Assembly (NCBI RefSeq): GCF_021026345.1
Contig: NZ_JAJNCZ010000015.1
Coordinates: forward strand, 18,142 to 82,141
DNA: 64,000 nucleotides
Direction of reading: 5' to 3'
Source: Rhizobium sp. GN54
GTDB lineage: Bacteria > Pseudomonadota > Alphaproteobacteria > Rhizobiales > Rhizobiaceae
Shown piece by piece: positions 44,547-54,411 of this stretch. Numbering within the stretch: position 1 is the first letter of the stretch; each line of letters begins with the position of its first letter. A program made the position numbers and the translations under genes. Under the pieces are notes generated by a model. That model had not been told where the DNA came from. It ran no database searches and was given only the letters and a program-made list of their open reading frames with translations.

Positions 44547-45425
44547 ATGGCAGAGCGCCGGCCGGAGGGCGCAAAGCGGCTGGCCATCATCGCCGGCGGC
44601 GGGCAATTGCCGATCCACGTCGCGCGCGCCGCCAGGCTGCACGGCGAAAATCCCTTCATTCTTGCGCTTAGCAACGAGGCCGAGCAGGACTGGTCGGAAT
44701 TCGACCATGCCGGCGTCGGCGTCGGCGACTATGCCGGCATCAGCCGCATCTTCTCCACCGAAGGCATTGATCGCGCGGTGCTGTCCGGCTGGGTCCGCCG
44801 TCGGCCGGAATGGCGCGACATCCGCCCGACCATCCGGACGCTGATGCAGGTGCCCGGAATCGTGCGCACGCTTTTGAACGGCGGCGACGACACGGTGCTG
44901 AAGATGGTGATCCGGCTGATCGAGGCGAACGGCGTGCGCGTCGTCGGCGCGGACGAGATCGCTCCGGAACTTCTGGCCGCCGAAGGGCCGGTCGGCGCGA
45001 TCCGGCCGGACGAGGAGGCCATGCGCGATATCGCGGCCGCCTCGGCGGCTGCATTGGCGCTCGGCACACTCGATGTCGGGCAGGGGGCGGTCGCCGTCGG
45101 CGGACGGGTGATTGCCCTTGAGGGGGCGGAGGGAACCGACCTGATGCTGGAGCGGGTGGCGAGCCTGAGACAGGAAGGCCGCATCTCGCGGCGCCGCAAG
45201 GGCGTGCTGGTCAAGCTGTGCAAGCCCGAGCAGGACCGGCGCGCCGACCTGCCGTCGATCGGCGTCGACACGGTGCGGCGAGCGGCTGAGGCGGGGCTTG
45301 CGGGCATCGCCTGCGAGGCGGGCCGTTCGCTGGTGCTCGACCGGACGACACTAATCGCGGAGGCCGACCGCGCCGGCCTCTTCGTCACCGGCATCCTGCC
45401 GCGGGACGGCGGAGCGCACTCGTGA
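44547..45425 (+). CDS. lpxI: UDP-2,3-diacylglucosamine pyrophosphatase LpxI
   Basis: 292 residues from ATG 44547. This is the alphaproteobacterial replacement of LpxH. KRLAIIAGGGQLPIHVARAARLHGENPFILAL is the N-terminal domain, and the C-terminal DUF1009 part carries QEGRISRRRKGVLVKLCKPEQDRRADLPSIGVDTVRRAAEAGLAGIACEAG with the catalytic Asp/metal region. It hydrolyses UDP-diacylglucosamine to lipid X. Its TGA overlaps the GTG start of lpxB. Confidence 0.94.
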   Translation: MAERRPEGAKRLAIIAGGGQLPIHVARAARLHGENPFILALSNEAEQDWSEFDHAGVGVGDYAGISRIFSTEGIDRAVLSGWVRRRPEWRDIRPTIRTLMQVPGIVRTLLNGGDDTVLKMVIRLIEANGVRVVGADEIAPELLAAEGPVGAIRPDEEAMRDIAAASAAALALGTLDVGQGAVAVGGRVIALEGAEGTDLMLERVASLRQEGRISRRRKGVLVKLCKPEQDRRADLPSIGVDTVRRAAEAGLAGIACEAGRSLVLDRTTLIAEADRAGLFVTGILPRDGGAHS

Positions 45426-46606
45426 CCCGCCCGCTCAAGCTCGCCATCATCGCCGGCGAGGTGTCCGGCGATCTTCTCGGCGGCGATCTCGTTGCAGCGC
45501 TGCGGCGGCAATGGCCGGGCGAGATAACCCTTTGCGGCGTCGGCGGCGAGGCGCTGCAGGCGCAGGGCCTGACATCCCTCTTCGACTATTCCGAACTGTC
45601 GATCATGGGTTTCTCGCAGGTGCTGGCGAAGCTGCCGAAGCTGCTCCGGCGGATCCGAGAGACGGCGGCGGCGATCGTTGCCGAGAAGCCGGACATGCTC
45701 GTCATCATCGACAGCCCCGATTTCACCCACCGTGTCGCCCGGCGGGTCCGCAGGCAGCTGCCGGATCTGCCGGTGGTCAACTATGTCTGCCCGAGCGTCT
45801 GGGCGTGGAAGGAGGAGCGCGCGCCCCGCATGCGCGCCTATGTCGACCACGTGCTTGCCGTGCTGCCGTTCGAGCCGGCGGTGATGCAGCGCCTGGCGGG
45901 GCCGCCGACCACCTATGTCGGCCACAGGCTCGCCGGCGATCCCGAGGTGAGGGCGGTACGGGCGGCGCAACTGCAGAAGAAGGTGCCGCCGCTCGGAAGC
46001 GGCGAACGGCGCGTCTGCCTGCTTCTTCCCGGCTCGCGGGCCGGCGAAATCACGCGGTTGCTGCCGGCCTTCAAGGATGTGATGGCCGAACTCTCCGCCG
46101 GGTCCGTACCGTTCGAGTTCCGCCTGCCGACCGTTCCCAGGCAGGAGGCACTGGTTCGCGACCTCCTGGCCGACTGGCCGGAAAAGCCGGCAGTGACAGT
46201 TTCTGCGTCTGAAAAGTGGCCGGCCTTTCGAGATGCGGACGTGGCCATCGCTGCGTCTGGAACCGTCCTGCTCGAACTGGCGCTGGCGCGGGTGCCGGTC
46301 GTCTCCTGCTACAAGGTCGACTGGATCGCGCGGCTGATGGCGAAAAAGATCAAGACCTGGACGGGGGCGCTGCCCAATCTGATCGCCGACTATGCCGTTA
46401 TCCCGGAGTATCTGAACGAGGCCGTCCGCCCCGGTTGCCTCGCCCGCTGGGCCGTTCAACTCTCCCATTCCACTCTGCAGCGCCGGGCGATGGTCGAGGG
46501 CTTCGATCTCGTCCACGACCGCATGCAGGAGGTGCGCGCCCCCGGCGACAGGGCGGCCGATGTGATCCTCGCCCTTCTGAAACAGAAAAAGCCCGGCCTG
46601 TTCTGA
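45422..46606 (+). CDS. lpxB: Lipid-A-disaccharide synthase
   Basis: 394 residues from GTG 45422, overlapping the lpxI stop by four bases. [21 protein letters not shown] is the GEPSGD-type start and CPSVWAWKEERAPRMRAYVDHVLAVLPFEP is characteristic. GSRAGEI and AASGTVLLELALARVPVVSCYK form the nucleotide site of the GT19 glycosyltransferase. It joins lipid X and UDP-diacylglucosamine to the lipid A disaccharide at the inner face of the inner membrane. It is last in the block, and a bidirectional terminator overlaps its end. Confidence 0.96.
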   Translation: MTRPLKLAIIAGEVSGDLLGGDLVAALRRQWPGEITLCGVGGEALQAQGLTSLFDYSELSIMGFSQVLAKLPKLLRRIRETAAAIVAEKPDMLVIIDSPDFTHRVARRVRRQLPDLPVVNYVCPSVWAWKEERAPRMRAYVDHVLAVLPFEPAVMQRLAGPPTTYVGHRLAGDPEVRAVRAAQLQKKVPPLGSGERRVCLLLPGSRAGEITRLLPAFKDVMAELSAGSVPFEFRLPTVPRQEALVRDLLADWPEKPAVTVSASEKWPAFRDADVAIAASGTVLLELALARVPVVSCYKVDWIARLMAKKIKTWTGALPNLIADYAVIPEYLNEAVRPGCLARWAVQLSHSTLQRRAMVEGFDLVHDRMQEVRAPGDRAADVILALLKQKKPGLF

Positions 46607-46620
46607 CCGGGCTTTCTTCC
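46588..46620. terminator. Bidirectional terminator between lpxB and gltA
   Basis: AAAGCCCGG and CCGGGCTTT form a 9-bp perfect stem with a 10-base loop. The tail is T-rich on the plus strand (TTTCTTCC) and the mirror side is A-rich (AGAAAAA), so it can end both the lpxB and the convergent gltA transcripts. The stem overlaps the lpxB stop codon. Confidence 0.85.
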
Positions 46621-46639
46621 TGTATCCGTCGCTTCCGTC

Positions 46640-47929
46640 TCAGCGCTTGGAAACCGGGATGTAGTCCCGCTTCGGCTCGCCGACATAAAGCTGGCGCGGA
46701 CGGCCGATGCGCTGTTCGGGATCCTCGATCATCTCGTTCCACTGGGCGATCCAGCCGACGGTGCGGGCCAGGGCGAACAGAACGGTGAACATCGTGGTCG
46801 GGAAGCCGAGCGCCTTCAGCGTGATGCCGGAGTAGAAGTCGATGTTGGGATAGAGCTTCTTCTCGATGAAGTATTCGTCCGTGAGAGCGATGCGCTCCAG
46901 TTCCATCGCGACTTCGAGCATCGGGTCGTCCTTGATGCCGAGCTCGCCCAGAACCTCGTGTGTCGTCTTCTGCATGATGCGCGCGCGGGGGTCGTAGTTC
47001 TTGTAGACGCGGTGGCCGAAGCCCATCAGGCGGAACGGATCGTTCTTGTCCTTGGCGCGGGCGACGTATTCCGGGATGTGCTCGACCGAACCGATCTCGG
47101 CCAGCATGTTGAGCGCTGCCTCGTTGGCGCCGCCATGGGCGGGGCCCCACAGGCAGGCGATGCCTGCGGCGATGCAGGCGAACGGGTTGGCGCCCGACGA
47201 GCCGGCAAGGCGGACCGTCGAGGTGGAGGCGTTCTGCTCGTGATCGGCGTGCAGGATGAAGATGCGGTCCATGGCGCGCGCCAGGACCGGATTGACGACG
47301 TATTCCTCGCAAGGCACGGCGAAGCACATGCGCAGGAAGTTCGAGGCGTAGTCGAGATCGTTCTTCGGATAAACGAAGGGCTGGCCGATATGGTACTTGT
47401 AGGCCATGGCGGCGATCGTCGGCATCTTGGCGATCATGCGCAGCGATGCAACCATGCGCTGGTGCGGATCGGTGATGTCGGTGCTGTCGTGGTAGAAGGC
47501 CGACAGCGCGCCGACGCAACCGCACATTACAGCCATCGGATGCGCATCGCGGCGGAAGCCGGTGAAGAAGCGCGACATCTGCTCGTGCACCATCGTGTGA
47601 TGGGTGACGCGGTAGTCGAAGTCGTCCTTCTGGGCCTTGGTCGGCAGTTCGCCGTAGAGCAGCAGGTAGCAGACCTCGAGGAAATCGCCGTGCTCGGCCA
47701 GTTGCTCTATGGGATAGCCGCGGTGCAGCAGCACGCCTTCGTCACCGTCGATATAGGTGATCTTCGATTCACAGGAGGCCGTGGACGTGAAGCCGGGGTC
47801 ATAGGTGAAAGCGCCGGTCTGCTTGTAGAGTGTGCCAATATCCATGACCGAAGGCCCGATGGTCCCCGTTCGCAGTGGCAACTCCACCGTCTTGTCACTG
47901 ATCGTGACGTCCGCGCTCTTTCCCGTCAT
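46640..47929 (-). CDS. gltA: Citrate synthase, type II
   Basis: 429 residues from ATG 47929 ([17 protein letters not shown]). [37 protein letters not shown] is the N-terminal type II signature. Catalytic residues lie in [15 protein letters not shown] (His), [15 protein letters not shown] (His) and the [20 protein letters not shown] region (near the catalytic Asp). It condenses acetyl-CoA and oxaloacetate. It is a hexameric, NADH-sensitive type in Gram-negatives. It is convergent with lpxB and divergent from comEC. Confidence 0.97.
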   Translation of the reverse strand: MTGKSADVTISDKTVELPLRTGTIGPSVMDIGTLYKQTGAFTYDPGFTSTASCESKITYIDGDEGVLLHRGYPIEQLAEHGDFLEVCYLLLYGELPTKAQKDDFDYRVTHHTMVHEQMSRFFTGFRRDAHPMAVMCGCVGALSAFYHDSTDITDPHQRMVASLRMIAKMPTIAAMAYKYHIGQPFVYPKNDLDYASNFLRMCFAVPCEEYVVNPVLARAMDRIFILHADHEQNASTSTVRLAGSSGANPFACIAAGIACLWGPAHGGANEAALNMLAEIGSVEHIPEYVARAKDKNDPFRLMGFGHRVYKNYDPRARIMQKTTHEVLGELGIKDDPMLEVAMELERIALTDEYFIEKKLYPNIDFYSGITLKALGFPTTMFTVLFALARTVGWIAQWNEMIEDPEQRIGRPRQLYVGEPKRDYIPVSKR

Positions 47930-48231
47930 GAGGACCTCCATTGATTTATGAGGGCACTGGACGTGCCCGAACTCGGCGGTGTCGCTTTGCTAACCCATTT
48001 GCGACGCCCTGCCAAGCAAGACGAAGGGCATGGTTGTGCAATGCAAAATCCGACATTCCGGATCGCAATATCTACTCTTCCGCGCCAGTTGCAAGCAACT
48101 TATGGGTGAGGCGGAATAATTATGGAGGGCGCATTCTTTCCGGAAACGACGGTCATGCGGGCACGGAATCGGGATTGCCTTGCAAAATCGTAAGTTGCAA
48201 TATCAGGGTCTCAGCCGCCGGGATCGTTCAT
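47930..48231. other. Divergent gltA-comEC intergenic region
   Basis: 302 bases with no credible gene. The in-frame upstream extension of comEC through it lacks any family similarity. It must hold the gltA promoter and probably a comEC promoter. No long repeat was noticed. Confidence 0.5.
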
Positions 48232-50802
48232 ATGGGAAGGGGGACTGCCAGCGAGGTCGAGCACCGTGTTGTAGCGCCGGAGACAGCCTCCGTGGCGGCA
48301 CCGGCTGCGACCACGCTTGCCAGGGCATTTCCGACCCTTCCGACGTTTGCTTCCCGGCGAACGCTGGCCCTGCGGCTGTCCCGGAACCTCACGCTCGCAA
48401 GCGCGTCCTTCGCGACGGCCTGGCAGAGCGAGCGCGACCACGGGACGCCGTTCCTGTTCGTGCCCGTCGTGCTCGGGGCAGGGGTCTGGGCATGGTACAC
48501 ACTTCCCCGCGACGTGCCGCCGCTGTTGCTTGCGGCTCTGCTCGCCGCGAGCGCGACCCTCGCCGTTTGGTCCCGGCATCGCAGCGGTTTCCTTGCCGTG
48601 GCGGCGCGCGCGGCCTTCCTGTTCGTCGCCGGGATGACGCTCGCGGCCGTCGAGACGGCGCGATTGTCGACGGCGATCTTCGACCAGCCGGTGACGACGA
48701 CCATCACCGGGAGGGTGCTTTCCGGCGAGGCCGACGAGCGCGGGCGGATGCGCTACCGCGTCGCCGTCATCGCCACCCGCGAACCGGCCCTGCGCCGGCC
48801 GCCGGACGTGGTCAACCTCGTGGCGCGCAGCCCGCATGCGCCGATCGCGGTCGGAGCCGGGATTTCGGGCCGCGCGCGCCTCAGCCCGCCCTCAGGCGCG
48901 GCCCTGCCGGGATTGAACGACTTCGCCTTTGACGCCTACTTCGCCGGCACCGGCGCGATCGGCTACTTCTATGGCAAACCTGCCGCGGTCGTGCTGAGCG
49001 AGGCAGCCAGTGACGTCTCGTGGCTTGCGCATGCGCGCGAGACCGTCGCGGCGTGGCGCGGCGCGCTGACGGCACGGATCCGCGACCAGATCGGCGGTGA
49101 CGCGGGCGCCATCGCGGCCGCCCTCGTCACGGCCGAGCAGCGGGGGATCAGCCCGGATACGGTCGAGGCGCTGCGGCGGGCAGGGCTCGCGCATGTGCTG
49201 GCGATCTCCGGTCTGAACATGGTGCTGGCCGCCGGCACGTTTCTCGTCGGTGCGCGGCTCGCCCTGTCGCTGCTGCCGGGGGCGGCGGAACGGTACCCGA
49301 TCAAGAAATTCGCAGCCGCCGGCGGGCTGGTGACCGTGACCCTCTATATCCTGATCTCCGGCGGCGCCGTATCGGCGGTCCGCTCCTGGCTGATGATCGT
49401 CGTCATGCTGGTGGCCGTGCTCTTCGACCGCACCGCCATCAGCCTGCGCAACATCGCCCTGTCGGCGATCGTGCTCCTGGCTGTCACGCCCTCTGCCGTT
49501 ACCGGACCGGGTTTCCAGATGTCCTATGCGGCGACGCTCGGGCTTGTGGCCGGCTATGCGGCATGGCGGGACCGCCGCGTCTCCCGCACGGCGCCGTCCG
49601 CCCGCGGACTGCGGCTGATGCAGCATGCGTCCGGTTTTACGGTTGGGCTCCTCCTGTCGTCTGTCATCGGCGGGCTGGCGACGCTGGTCTATTCCCTCGG
49701 CCACTTTCACCGGATCCCGGCCTACGGCCTTGCCGGCAATCTGCTGGCCATGCCGGTCATCTCCTTCGTCGTCATGCCGATGGGGGTGATCGCCATGCTG
49801 CTGATGCCGCTCGGGTTCGAAGGGCTTCCGCTGGCGATCATGGGCAAAGGTATCGAAGCCATGATCGTCATGGCGAACTGGGTCTCGGGATGGGGCGGCG
49901 AGATCGTCACCGGCCGCCTTTCGCCGCTTGCCTTCGCGCTTCTGGCTGCCGGCGGGGGGCTCGCGTGCCTGTTCAGGACGCGGCTCGCCGCGCTCGCCGT
50001 CCTGCCCCTAGCCGCCGGCGTCGCCGTGGCTGCCCTTGCGCCGGCACGGCCCCCGCCGCAGTTGCTGGTCTCCGAAGACGGTGCGCTGGTGGCGCTCGTC
50101 GACGGTCGCACGGCCGCCACCAACCGCAGGCGGCCGCCCGGCTTCATCTACGACCAGTGGCGCTATGCCCTGCGCATAGAGGACCACGTCGCTCCGTCGA
50201 TGCTGGATGGCGGGGAGGGCGATCGGGAAGGCCCGGCGCGGCCGACGGCCAAACGGCGAGGAGGCGCGGCCGGGCGTGCGGATGACGGACGAGCGACCCC
50301 GTCGCATGCAGCGCTGCCCCGTCCGGTCGCATCCTCCGTCTCGCAGGGAACCGGGGCGCATCGCGCCGAGACCGGCCTTGCGAAGGAGGCACTCGATGCA
50401 GCCTTTATCCTGGCTGCCGGGCAGAAGCGGTTCGTCTGCCGCCGGCAGGCGTGGTGCGTCGGCGTCACCGCTGCGGACTGGCGGGTGGTCTGGCTGGAGG
50501 ATCCGGCCCATCTGGGAGCCGCGTGCGACAGTGCCGATATCGTCGTCGCCCCCCGCCATCGCCGCGAGGGCGGCTGCACCAGCGGGGCCCGGCTGATCAG
50601 CGCACACAGCCTTCGCCTCACCGGCGCCCTGGAGATGGCTCCGGCAGACGATGCCGCCGCGACGGGGCGCCGCATCATCACAACGCAGGCGGTCGTCCAG
50701 CTTTACCGCCCCTGGAACCGGCACCGCCTCTACGACTGGCGCACGGACAGTTTCCGGGATGACCGTTTCCAGGATCCGGAAGACGATGCCGAAGCTCAAT
50801 GA
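48232..50802 (+). CDS. comEC: ComEC/Rec2-family DNA-transport-related membrane protein
   Basis: 856 residues from ATG 48232. The frame is open 97 codons further upstream, but that part is unlike the family. A DUF4131-type N-terminal domain with several membrane spans precedes the competence domain: [45 protein letters not shown] and [20 protein letters not shown] are its classic motifs. ComEC forms the inner-membrane channel for single-stranded DNA in natural transformation. The C-terminal 250 residues are hydrophilic with no HxHxDH metal motif, so the metallo-beta-lactamase domain is missing or degenerate. It overlaps lexA tail-to-tail by seven bases. Confidence 0.88.
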   Translation: MGRGTASEVEHRVVAPETASVAAPAATTLARAFPTLPTFASRRTLALRLSRNLTLASASFATAWQSERDHGTPFLFVPVVLGAGVWAWYTLPRDVPPLLLAALLAASATLAVWSRHRSGFLAVAARAAFLFVAGMTLAAVETARLSTAIFDQPVTTTITGRVLSGEADERGRMRYRVAVIATREPALRRPPDVVNLVARSPHAPIAVGAGISGRARLSPPSGAALPGLNDFAFDAYFAGTGAIGYFYGKPAAVVLSEAASDVSWLAHARETVAAWRGALTARIRDQIGGDAGAIAAALVTAEQRGISPDTVEALRRAGLAHVLAISGLNMVLAAGTFLVGARLALSLLPGAAERYPIKKFAAAGGLVTVTLYILISGGAVSAVRSWLMIVVMLVAVLFDRTAISLRNIALSAIVLLAVTPSAVTGPGFQMSYAATLGLVAGYAAWRDRRVSRTAPSARGLRLMQHASGFTVGLLLSSVIGGLATLVYSLGHFHRIPAYGLAGNLLAMPVISFVVMPMGVIAMLLMPLGFEGLPLAIMGKGIEAMIVMANWVSGWGGEIVTGRLSPLAFALLAAGGGLACLFRTRLAALAVLPLAAGVAVAALAPARPPPQLLVSEDGALVALVDGRTAATNRRRPPGFIYDQWRYALRIEDHVAPSMLDGGEGDREGPARPTAKRRGGAAGRADDGRATPSHAALPRPVASSVSQGTGAHRAETGLAKEALDAAFILAAGQKRFVCRRQAWCVGVTAADWRVVWLEDPAHLGAACDSADIVVAPRHRREGGCTSGARLISAHSLRLTGALEMAPADDAAATGRRIITTQAVVQLYRPWNRHRLYDWRTDSFRDDRFQDPEDDAEAQ

Positions 50803-51506
50803 TAGCGACGAATGAGCCCGACCAGCTTGCCCTGGATCTTGACGCGGTCGGGGCCGAAAATCCGGGTCTCGTAGGCCGGGTTTGCAGCCTCCAGCGCGAT
50901 CGAGGCGCCCTTGCGGCGGAAGCGCTTCAACGTCGCCTCCTCGTCGTCGACGAGGGCCACGACGATGTCGCCGGGGTTGGCGGTCCCGGCATTGCGGATG
51001 ATCACCGTATCGCCGTCGAGAATGCCCGCCTCGATCATCGAATCACCCCTGACCTCCAGCGCATAGTGTTCGCCGCCGCCCAGCATTTCCGCTGGCACGG
51101 AGATATCGTGGGTGTTGTTCTGGATGGCGGAGATCGGCACGCCGGCGGCGATCCGGCCCATCACCGGGACGGCGACCGAACTCTCGGAGGCCGGAGCCTG
51201 AGGCCGTTCCGGCGCAGGCTTTTCCTTGCCGAGGCTGCCCTCGATCACCGACGGCGAGAAGCCGCGCCGCGCTTTGAGGCTCGGCGAATAGGCCTCCGGC
51301 AGCTTGATGACCTCGAGCGCGCGGGCGCGATTGGGCAGCCTGCGGATGAAGCCGCGCTCCTCGAGCGCGGTGATGAGCCGATGGATGCCGGATTTCGACG
51401 CCAGGTCGAGCGCATCCTTCATCTCGTCGAATGACGGCGGTATCCCCGTTTCCTTCATCCGCTCGTGGATGAACAGAAGCAGTTCCTGTTGCTTGCGGGT
51501 CAGCAT
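50796..51506 (-). CDS. lexA: SOS repressor LexA
   Basis: 236 residues. The N-terminal winged helix ([56 protein letters not shown]) reads the SOS box. The self-cleavage site is A121-G122 in GRIAAGVP, the nucleophile S156 in RGDSM, and the general base K194 in ATLKRF. A longer linker than in E. coli (residues 70-110) is typical of alphaproteobacteria. RecA-stimulated cleavage derepresses the SOS genes. Two SOS boxes lie upstream of it. Confidence 0.96.
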   Translation of the reverse strand: MLTRKQQELLLFIHERMKETGIPPSFDEMKDALDLASKSGIHRLITALEERGFIRRLPNRARALEVIKLPEAYSPSLKARRGFSPSVIEGSLGKEKPAPERPQAPASESSVAVPVMGRIAAGVPISAIQNNTHDISVPAEMLGGGEHYALEVRGDSMIEAGILDGDTVIIRNAGTANPGDIVVALVDDEEATLKRFRRKGASIALEAANPAYETRIFGPDRVKIQGKLVGLIRRYH

Positions 51507-51527
51507 GGCTCGTCACCCAGAATCGTG

Positions 51528-51568
51528 AAACAAATACGGAACAAACACTATCTGTTCCATTTGTGTTC
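51528..51568. promoter_or_regulatory. Two LexA (SOS) boxes upstream of lexA
   Basis: GTTC-N7-GTTC is perfect at 51554-51568. A second box in the other orientation, AAAC-N7-GAAC (one mismatch), lies at 51528-51542, only 22 bases before the lexA start codon. They match the alphaproteobacterial direct-repeat operator and indicate autoregulation. Confidence 0.85.
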
Positions 51569-51749
51569 CGCAAGTGGCTAAAATTCCGTGAAGGGCGGCA
51601 ATGAATGTGGGCTGCCAAGGGTGCGGGTCGGCCTGTGTCGGATGCGACTGAACACGTTGACGGCCTGCCATGAACGGCTATAAAGCGCCGTGCCCCGGCA
51701 CGGGTGCACAAGAGGGCTGATGCAGCGGGATATCGTTGCGCAGCTTGTT

Positions 51750-51839
51750 GGAAGAGTGTCCGAGTGGTTTAAGGAACCGGTCTTGAAAACCGGCGTGCGG
51801 GAAACCGTACCGTGGGTTCGAATCCCACCTCTTCCGCCA
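51750..51839 (+). tRNA. tRNA-Ser (anticodon TGA)
   Basis: 90 bases with encoded CCA and the long variable arm of tRNA-Ser. The acceptor GGAAGAG/CTCTTCC is perfect. The anticodon stem CCGGT/ACCGG encloses CTTGAAA, with anticodon TGA, and the T-arm GTGGG-TTCGAAT-CCCAC is intact. It decodes UCA. The flanks show no direct repeat or recombinase gene. Confidence 0.97.
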
Positions 51840-52000
51840 TCTGCCGAAAAATTCATTCGTTGTCTCCCGCTTGTTCATCAGCCCCTGTCTCGGAACGTCT
51901 GTGGTGCAAACGTCCCCGGCATCCCTGATGGCTGAATAGCGAGGCGCGGGGCGGGGGTAGGCGCCCCGCCGGGATGGCAGGGCGCCCGGGAACATGGGTG

Positions 52001-52534
52001 TCAGTTGACCGAGTTCAGCGTCATCGACGTGCCGGTCGCTGCGATGTTGAGGCCGATCTGGCCGGTCAGGCTGACGGTCTGCAGGTGGACGGAGCCGGAG
52101 GTGCCGCCGACGAGGATATTGGCGCCGACGCCGGCGCCGACGGTCGCTTCCGCCGTGGCGCCCTGATAGACGCCGCCGAGCGAGCCTTCGTGGTAGCCTG
52201 CGGTCGGCGCGAGCACCGCCCAGACGAGGCGGCCCTGCGTGGTGAAGCCGAGGTCGACGCCGAGCTTGCGGATCTGGCCCTGGTAGTGGTCGACCGGTTC
52301 GCTGCCCATCGTGGTGACGAAGGCGCAATCGACTTCCTTGGCGGAGCCGAGCACGTAGCCGGCGCCGCCGCCGATCCGGCAGTCGAGATAGCCGATGCGG
52401 ACGCCGTCGCGCGCCTCCGAGCGGGCGACCACAGGCGCTTCCGGTGCGGGCACCATGTCGGCGGCACGGGCGGCCGTCAGGCCGGACGCCGCGACTGCCG
52501 TGGTCATCACTGCAATGGCAAAGGTCTTTTTCAT
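52001..52534 (-). CDS. Periplasmic DUF992 family protein
   Basis: 177 residues. MKKTFAIAVMTTAVAASGLTAARAA is a Sec signal peptide with cleavage after ARA. The mature domain (VRIGYLDCRIGGGAGYVLGSAKEVDCAFVTTMGSEPVDHYQGQIRKLGVDLGFTTQGRLVWAVLAPT) is the alphaproteobacterial DUF992, with two conserved Cys for a disulphide and glycine-rich strands. Function unknown. A ribosome site of AGGAGAAAG type precedes the ATG. It is a single gene, with nothing in its neighbourhood to suggest a job. Confidence 0.92.
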   Translation of the reverse strand: MKKTFAIAVMTTAVAASGLTAARAADMVPAPEAPVVARSEARDGVRIGYLDCRIGGGAGYVLGSAKEVDCAFVTTMGSEPVDHYQGQIRKLGVDLGFTTQGRLVWAVLAPTAGYHEGSLGGVYQGATAEATVGAGVGANILVGGTSGSVHLQTVSLTGQIGLNIAATGTSMTLNSVN

Positions 52535-53050
52535 ATGCTTTCTCCTGTTTCGGGCGCGCTCATCGACGCGCCCTCCTTCTCGTGGTCGCTCGGTTGGCCT
52601 TCAGGAACGCCTGTCCGTTGCCGAGGTTCCACAATGACGAATCCGTCGGCCCATGGGTTCGGCCTTCAATGAGGCGATTCAACGGCATAGGCAGCTTGCC
52701 CTTCCGCCATCAACAATCCTCGGATCGTTGCCGGCAAACCAGATATCGGGTGGCAGCGGTGCGTCTATCCGCGGGACTTCGAAGTGGATCGGATGGACCT
52801 TGCCGGCATGGTTCGGCCGGCCTTGAAGTAAAAGGAAGGAGAGGTGACAGGGCGCCCCTGAATTATCCCTTCATTAACCATGTGGAAATTTAGTTCTTCT
52901 GTTGCGCCGTTTCCGCGCGGGGAGAACCGCATTTTCGCCATTTTGAGGTCATGATTAATATTATGTTTTGAACGGAGCGCTATCGAGGGGGCGATCGCAG
53001 GACAGGCGATCGCGAACGGTGGCGTCAGGGACACGAGCGGCGTGGGACAT
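52535..53050. other. Intergenic region between DUF992 and rlpA genes
   Basis: 516 bases between divergent genes. The open frames here have no recognisable family and poor codon pattern. The part just before rlpA is AT-richer (around 52860-52975), as expected for a promoter. No tandem repeat or RNA gene was identified. Confidence 0.5.
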
Positions 53051-54061
53051 ATGAATTTCGGTTTCTTCTCGGCGGGCGCGCGCACTGCTTTCCGGCTCGT
53101 CGCTATTCCGGTCGTCTGCGCCGGCCTGGCGAGTTGCAACACCACGAGCGAGACGGCGAAGAAGGCGGGTCGGAGCAAGGAATATTTCGCCGAGTCCGAA
53201 TACGGCGTGAAGGCCAGCCCGCGCGTCGTCCAGGAAGGGCAGGCGGTCCCCAAGGGGGGCGGACGCTATCAGGTCGGCAAGCCCTACAAGGTGCGCGGCA
53301 AGTGGTACAAGCCGCAGGAGGATCCGGGATACGACAAGGTCGGGCTCGCCTCCTGGTATGGCTCTGCCTTCCACGGCCGCAAGACGGCCAATGGCGAAAT
53401 CTACGACAAGTACCATCTCTCCGCCGCCCATCCGACCTTTCCGCTGCCGAGCTATGCCCGCGTCACCAATCTCGAGAACGGCACCTCCGTCATCGTGCGG
53501 GTAAACGACCGCGGGCCCTATTCGCATGGCCGGATCATCGACGTGTCCTCCAAGACGGCGGAGATGCTGGACGTGAAGGGCAAGGGAACCGCCAAGGTGC
53601 GGGTCCAGTATGTCGGCAAGGCCCGGCTCGACGGCCACGACATGCCCTATCTGATGGCCTCCTACGTGCCGAAGGGATCGCGCGTTCCCGCGGTCGATCC
53701 GGGCGGCCAGATCGCGACCGGCGTGATGGTCGCCTCGGCGGCACCGATGGCGGACAGCCTGCCGGCGGCGGTCCCGACCTTTGCCGAGCGGGCAAGCGAG
53801 GGCGAGGCGGGTTCGGCCATGACGGCGCTGGCGGAACAGGCGCCGGCCAGTGCGGCGTTTTCCGCGATGTACGGGTTCGCCATGTTGCCGGAGATCGGCC
53901 CGATCCCCGGCGAACGTCCGGATTTCGTGCCGCGCCATGGAGACGGGGCGAGCTTTGCGGCCGCCTATGCCGAAACCCCGGCCGCCGGCGGATCTGTCGA
54001 GGCCTTCGATGCCGTCCTGCGTCAGGACGGCTCGCTCGTGCTGCTCTCCGGCAGCGACTAA
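53051..54061 (+). CDS. rlpA: RlpA-family septal ring lipoprotein
   Basis: 336 residues from ATG 53051. VVCAGLASC gives a lipobox for outer-membrane lipidation. YKVRGKWYKPQEDPGYDKVGLASWYGSAFHGRKTANGEIYDKYHLSAAHPTFPLPSYARVTNLENGTSVIVRVNDRGPYSHGRIIDVS is the double-psi beta-barrel of RlpA, with the catalytic Asp in NDRGP and the GEIYD Glu. Some RlpA proteins are lytic transglycosylases acting on denuded glycan. There is no SPOR domain, and the C-terminal part is Ala/Gly-rich. Its stop codon's last base is the first base of a 269-bp inverted-repeat element. Confidence 0.9.
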   Translation: MNFGFFSAGARTAFRLVAIPVVCAGLASCNTTSETAKKAGRSKEYFAESEYGVKASPRVVQEGQAVPKGGGRYQVGKPYKVRGKWYKPQEDPGYDKVGLASWYGSAFHGRKTANGEIYDKYHLSAAHPTFPLPSYARVTNLENGTSVIVRVNDRGPYSHGRIIDVSSKTAEMLDVKGKGTAKVRVQYVGKARLDGHDMPYLMASYVPKGSRVPAVDPGGQIATGVMVASAAPMADSLPAAVPTFAERASEGEAGSAMTALAEQAPASAAFSAMYGFAMLPEIGPIPGERPDFVPRHGDGASFAAAYAETPAAGGSVEAFDAVLRQDGSLVLLSGSD

Positions 54062-54329
54062 TACCAACCTGCAGTGATATTGACCGATTGCGTGGGACCG
54101 CCTGCGGTCATCCGGCGAGGAGCATACCGCAGAGCGATGCCTGGGCATCGGTCGAGGATTGCGACGCTGCCGGTGGCCGACAGACGGCCCACCCGGAGGG
54201 CCGGGCGCTTTTGACCTGCGGACGGCGTCGAAAATCCTCGCCGGACCGACAGGTCCGACTGCGGTTTTCTCCTGGCCGCAGGTCAAAATCGCTCCGGCGC
54301 AATCGGTCAATATCACTGCAGGTTGGTAT
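54061..54329. mobile_element. 269-bp MITE-like element with perfect 32-bp terminal inverted repeats
   Basis: The 32 bases at 54061-54092 (beginning ATACCAACCTGCAG) are the exact reverse complement of 54298-54329. Inside is another inverted pair, TTTTGACCTGCGG (54209-54221) and CCGCAGGTCAAAA (54276-54288). No open frame of note is inside. Size, ends and lack of coding match a miniature inverted-repeat transposable element or a rhizobial intergenic mosaic element. It fills most of the space between rlpA and the carboxypeptidase gene. Confidence 0.8.
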
Positions 54330-54411
54330 AAATCCCGTGAGACAAACGCCCGGACGGTTGCTTGCCGAACGGATGGATGTGTAGGACTTTAGGACAAATG
54401 CCGGAGTCTCC

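Noticed and set aside
51750..51839. tRNA-Ser as a third integration site
   Set aside because: No duplicate of its 3' end and no recombinase were noticed nearby, and the flanking genes are ordinary chromosomal genes.
51578..51856. 92-codon minus-strand frame with a WDSNPRYGFPHAGFQDRFLK-like sequence
   Set aside because: It is the antisense translation of tRNA-Ser, a well-known spurious protein in databases. The tRNA is intact.
52535..53050. Plus-strand frames of 80-230 codons before rlpA
   Set aside because: They start antisense to the DUF992 gene, lack family similarity, and end in the rlpA promoter region.
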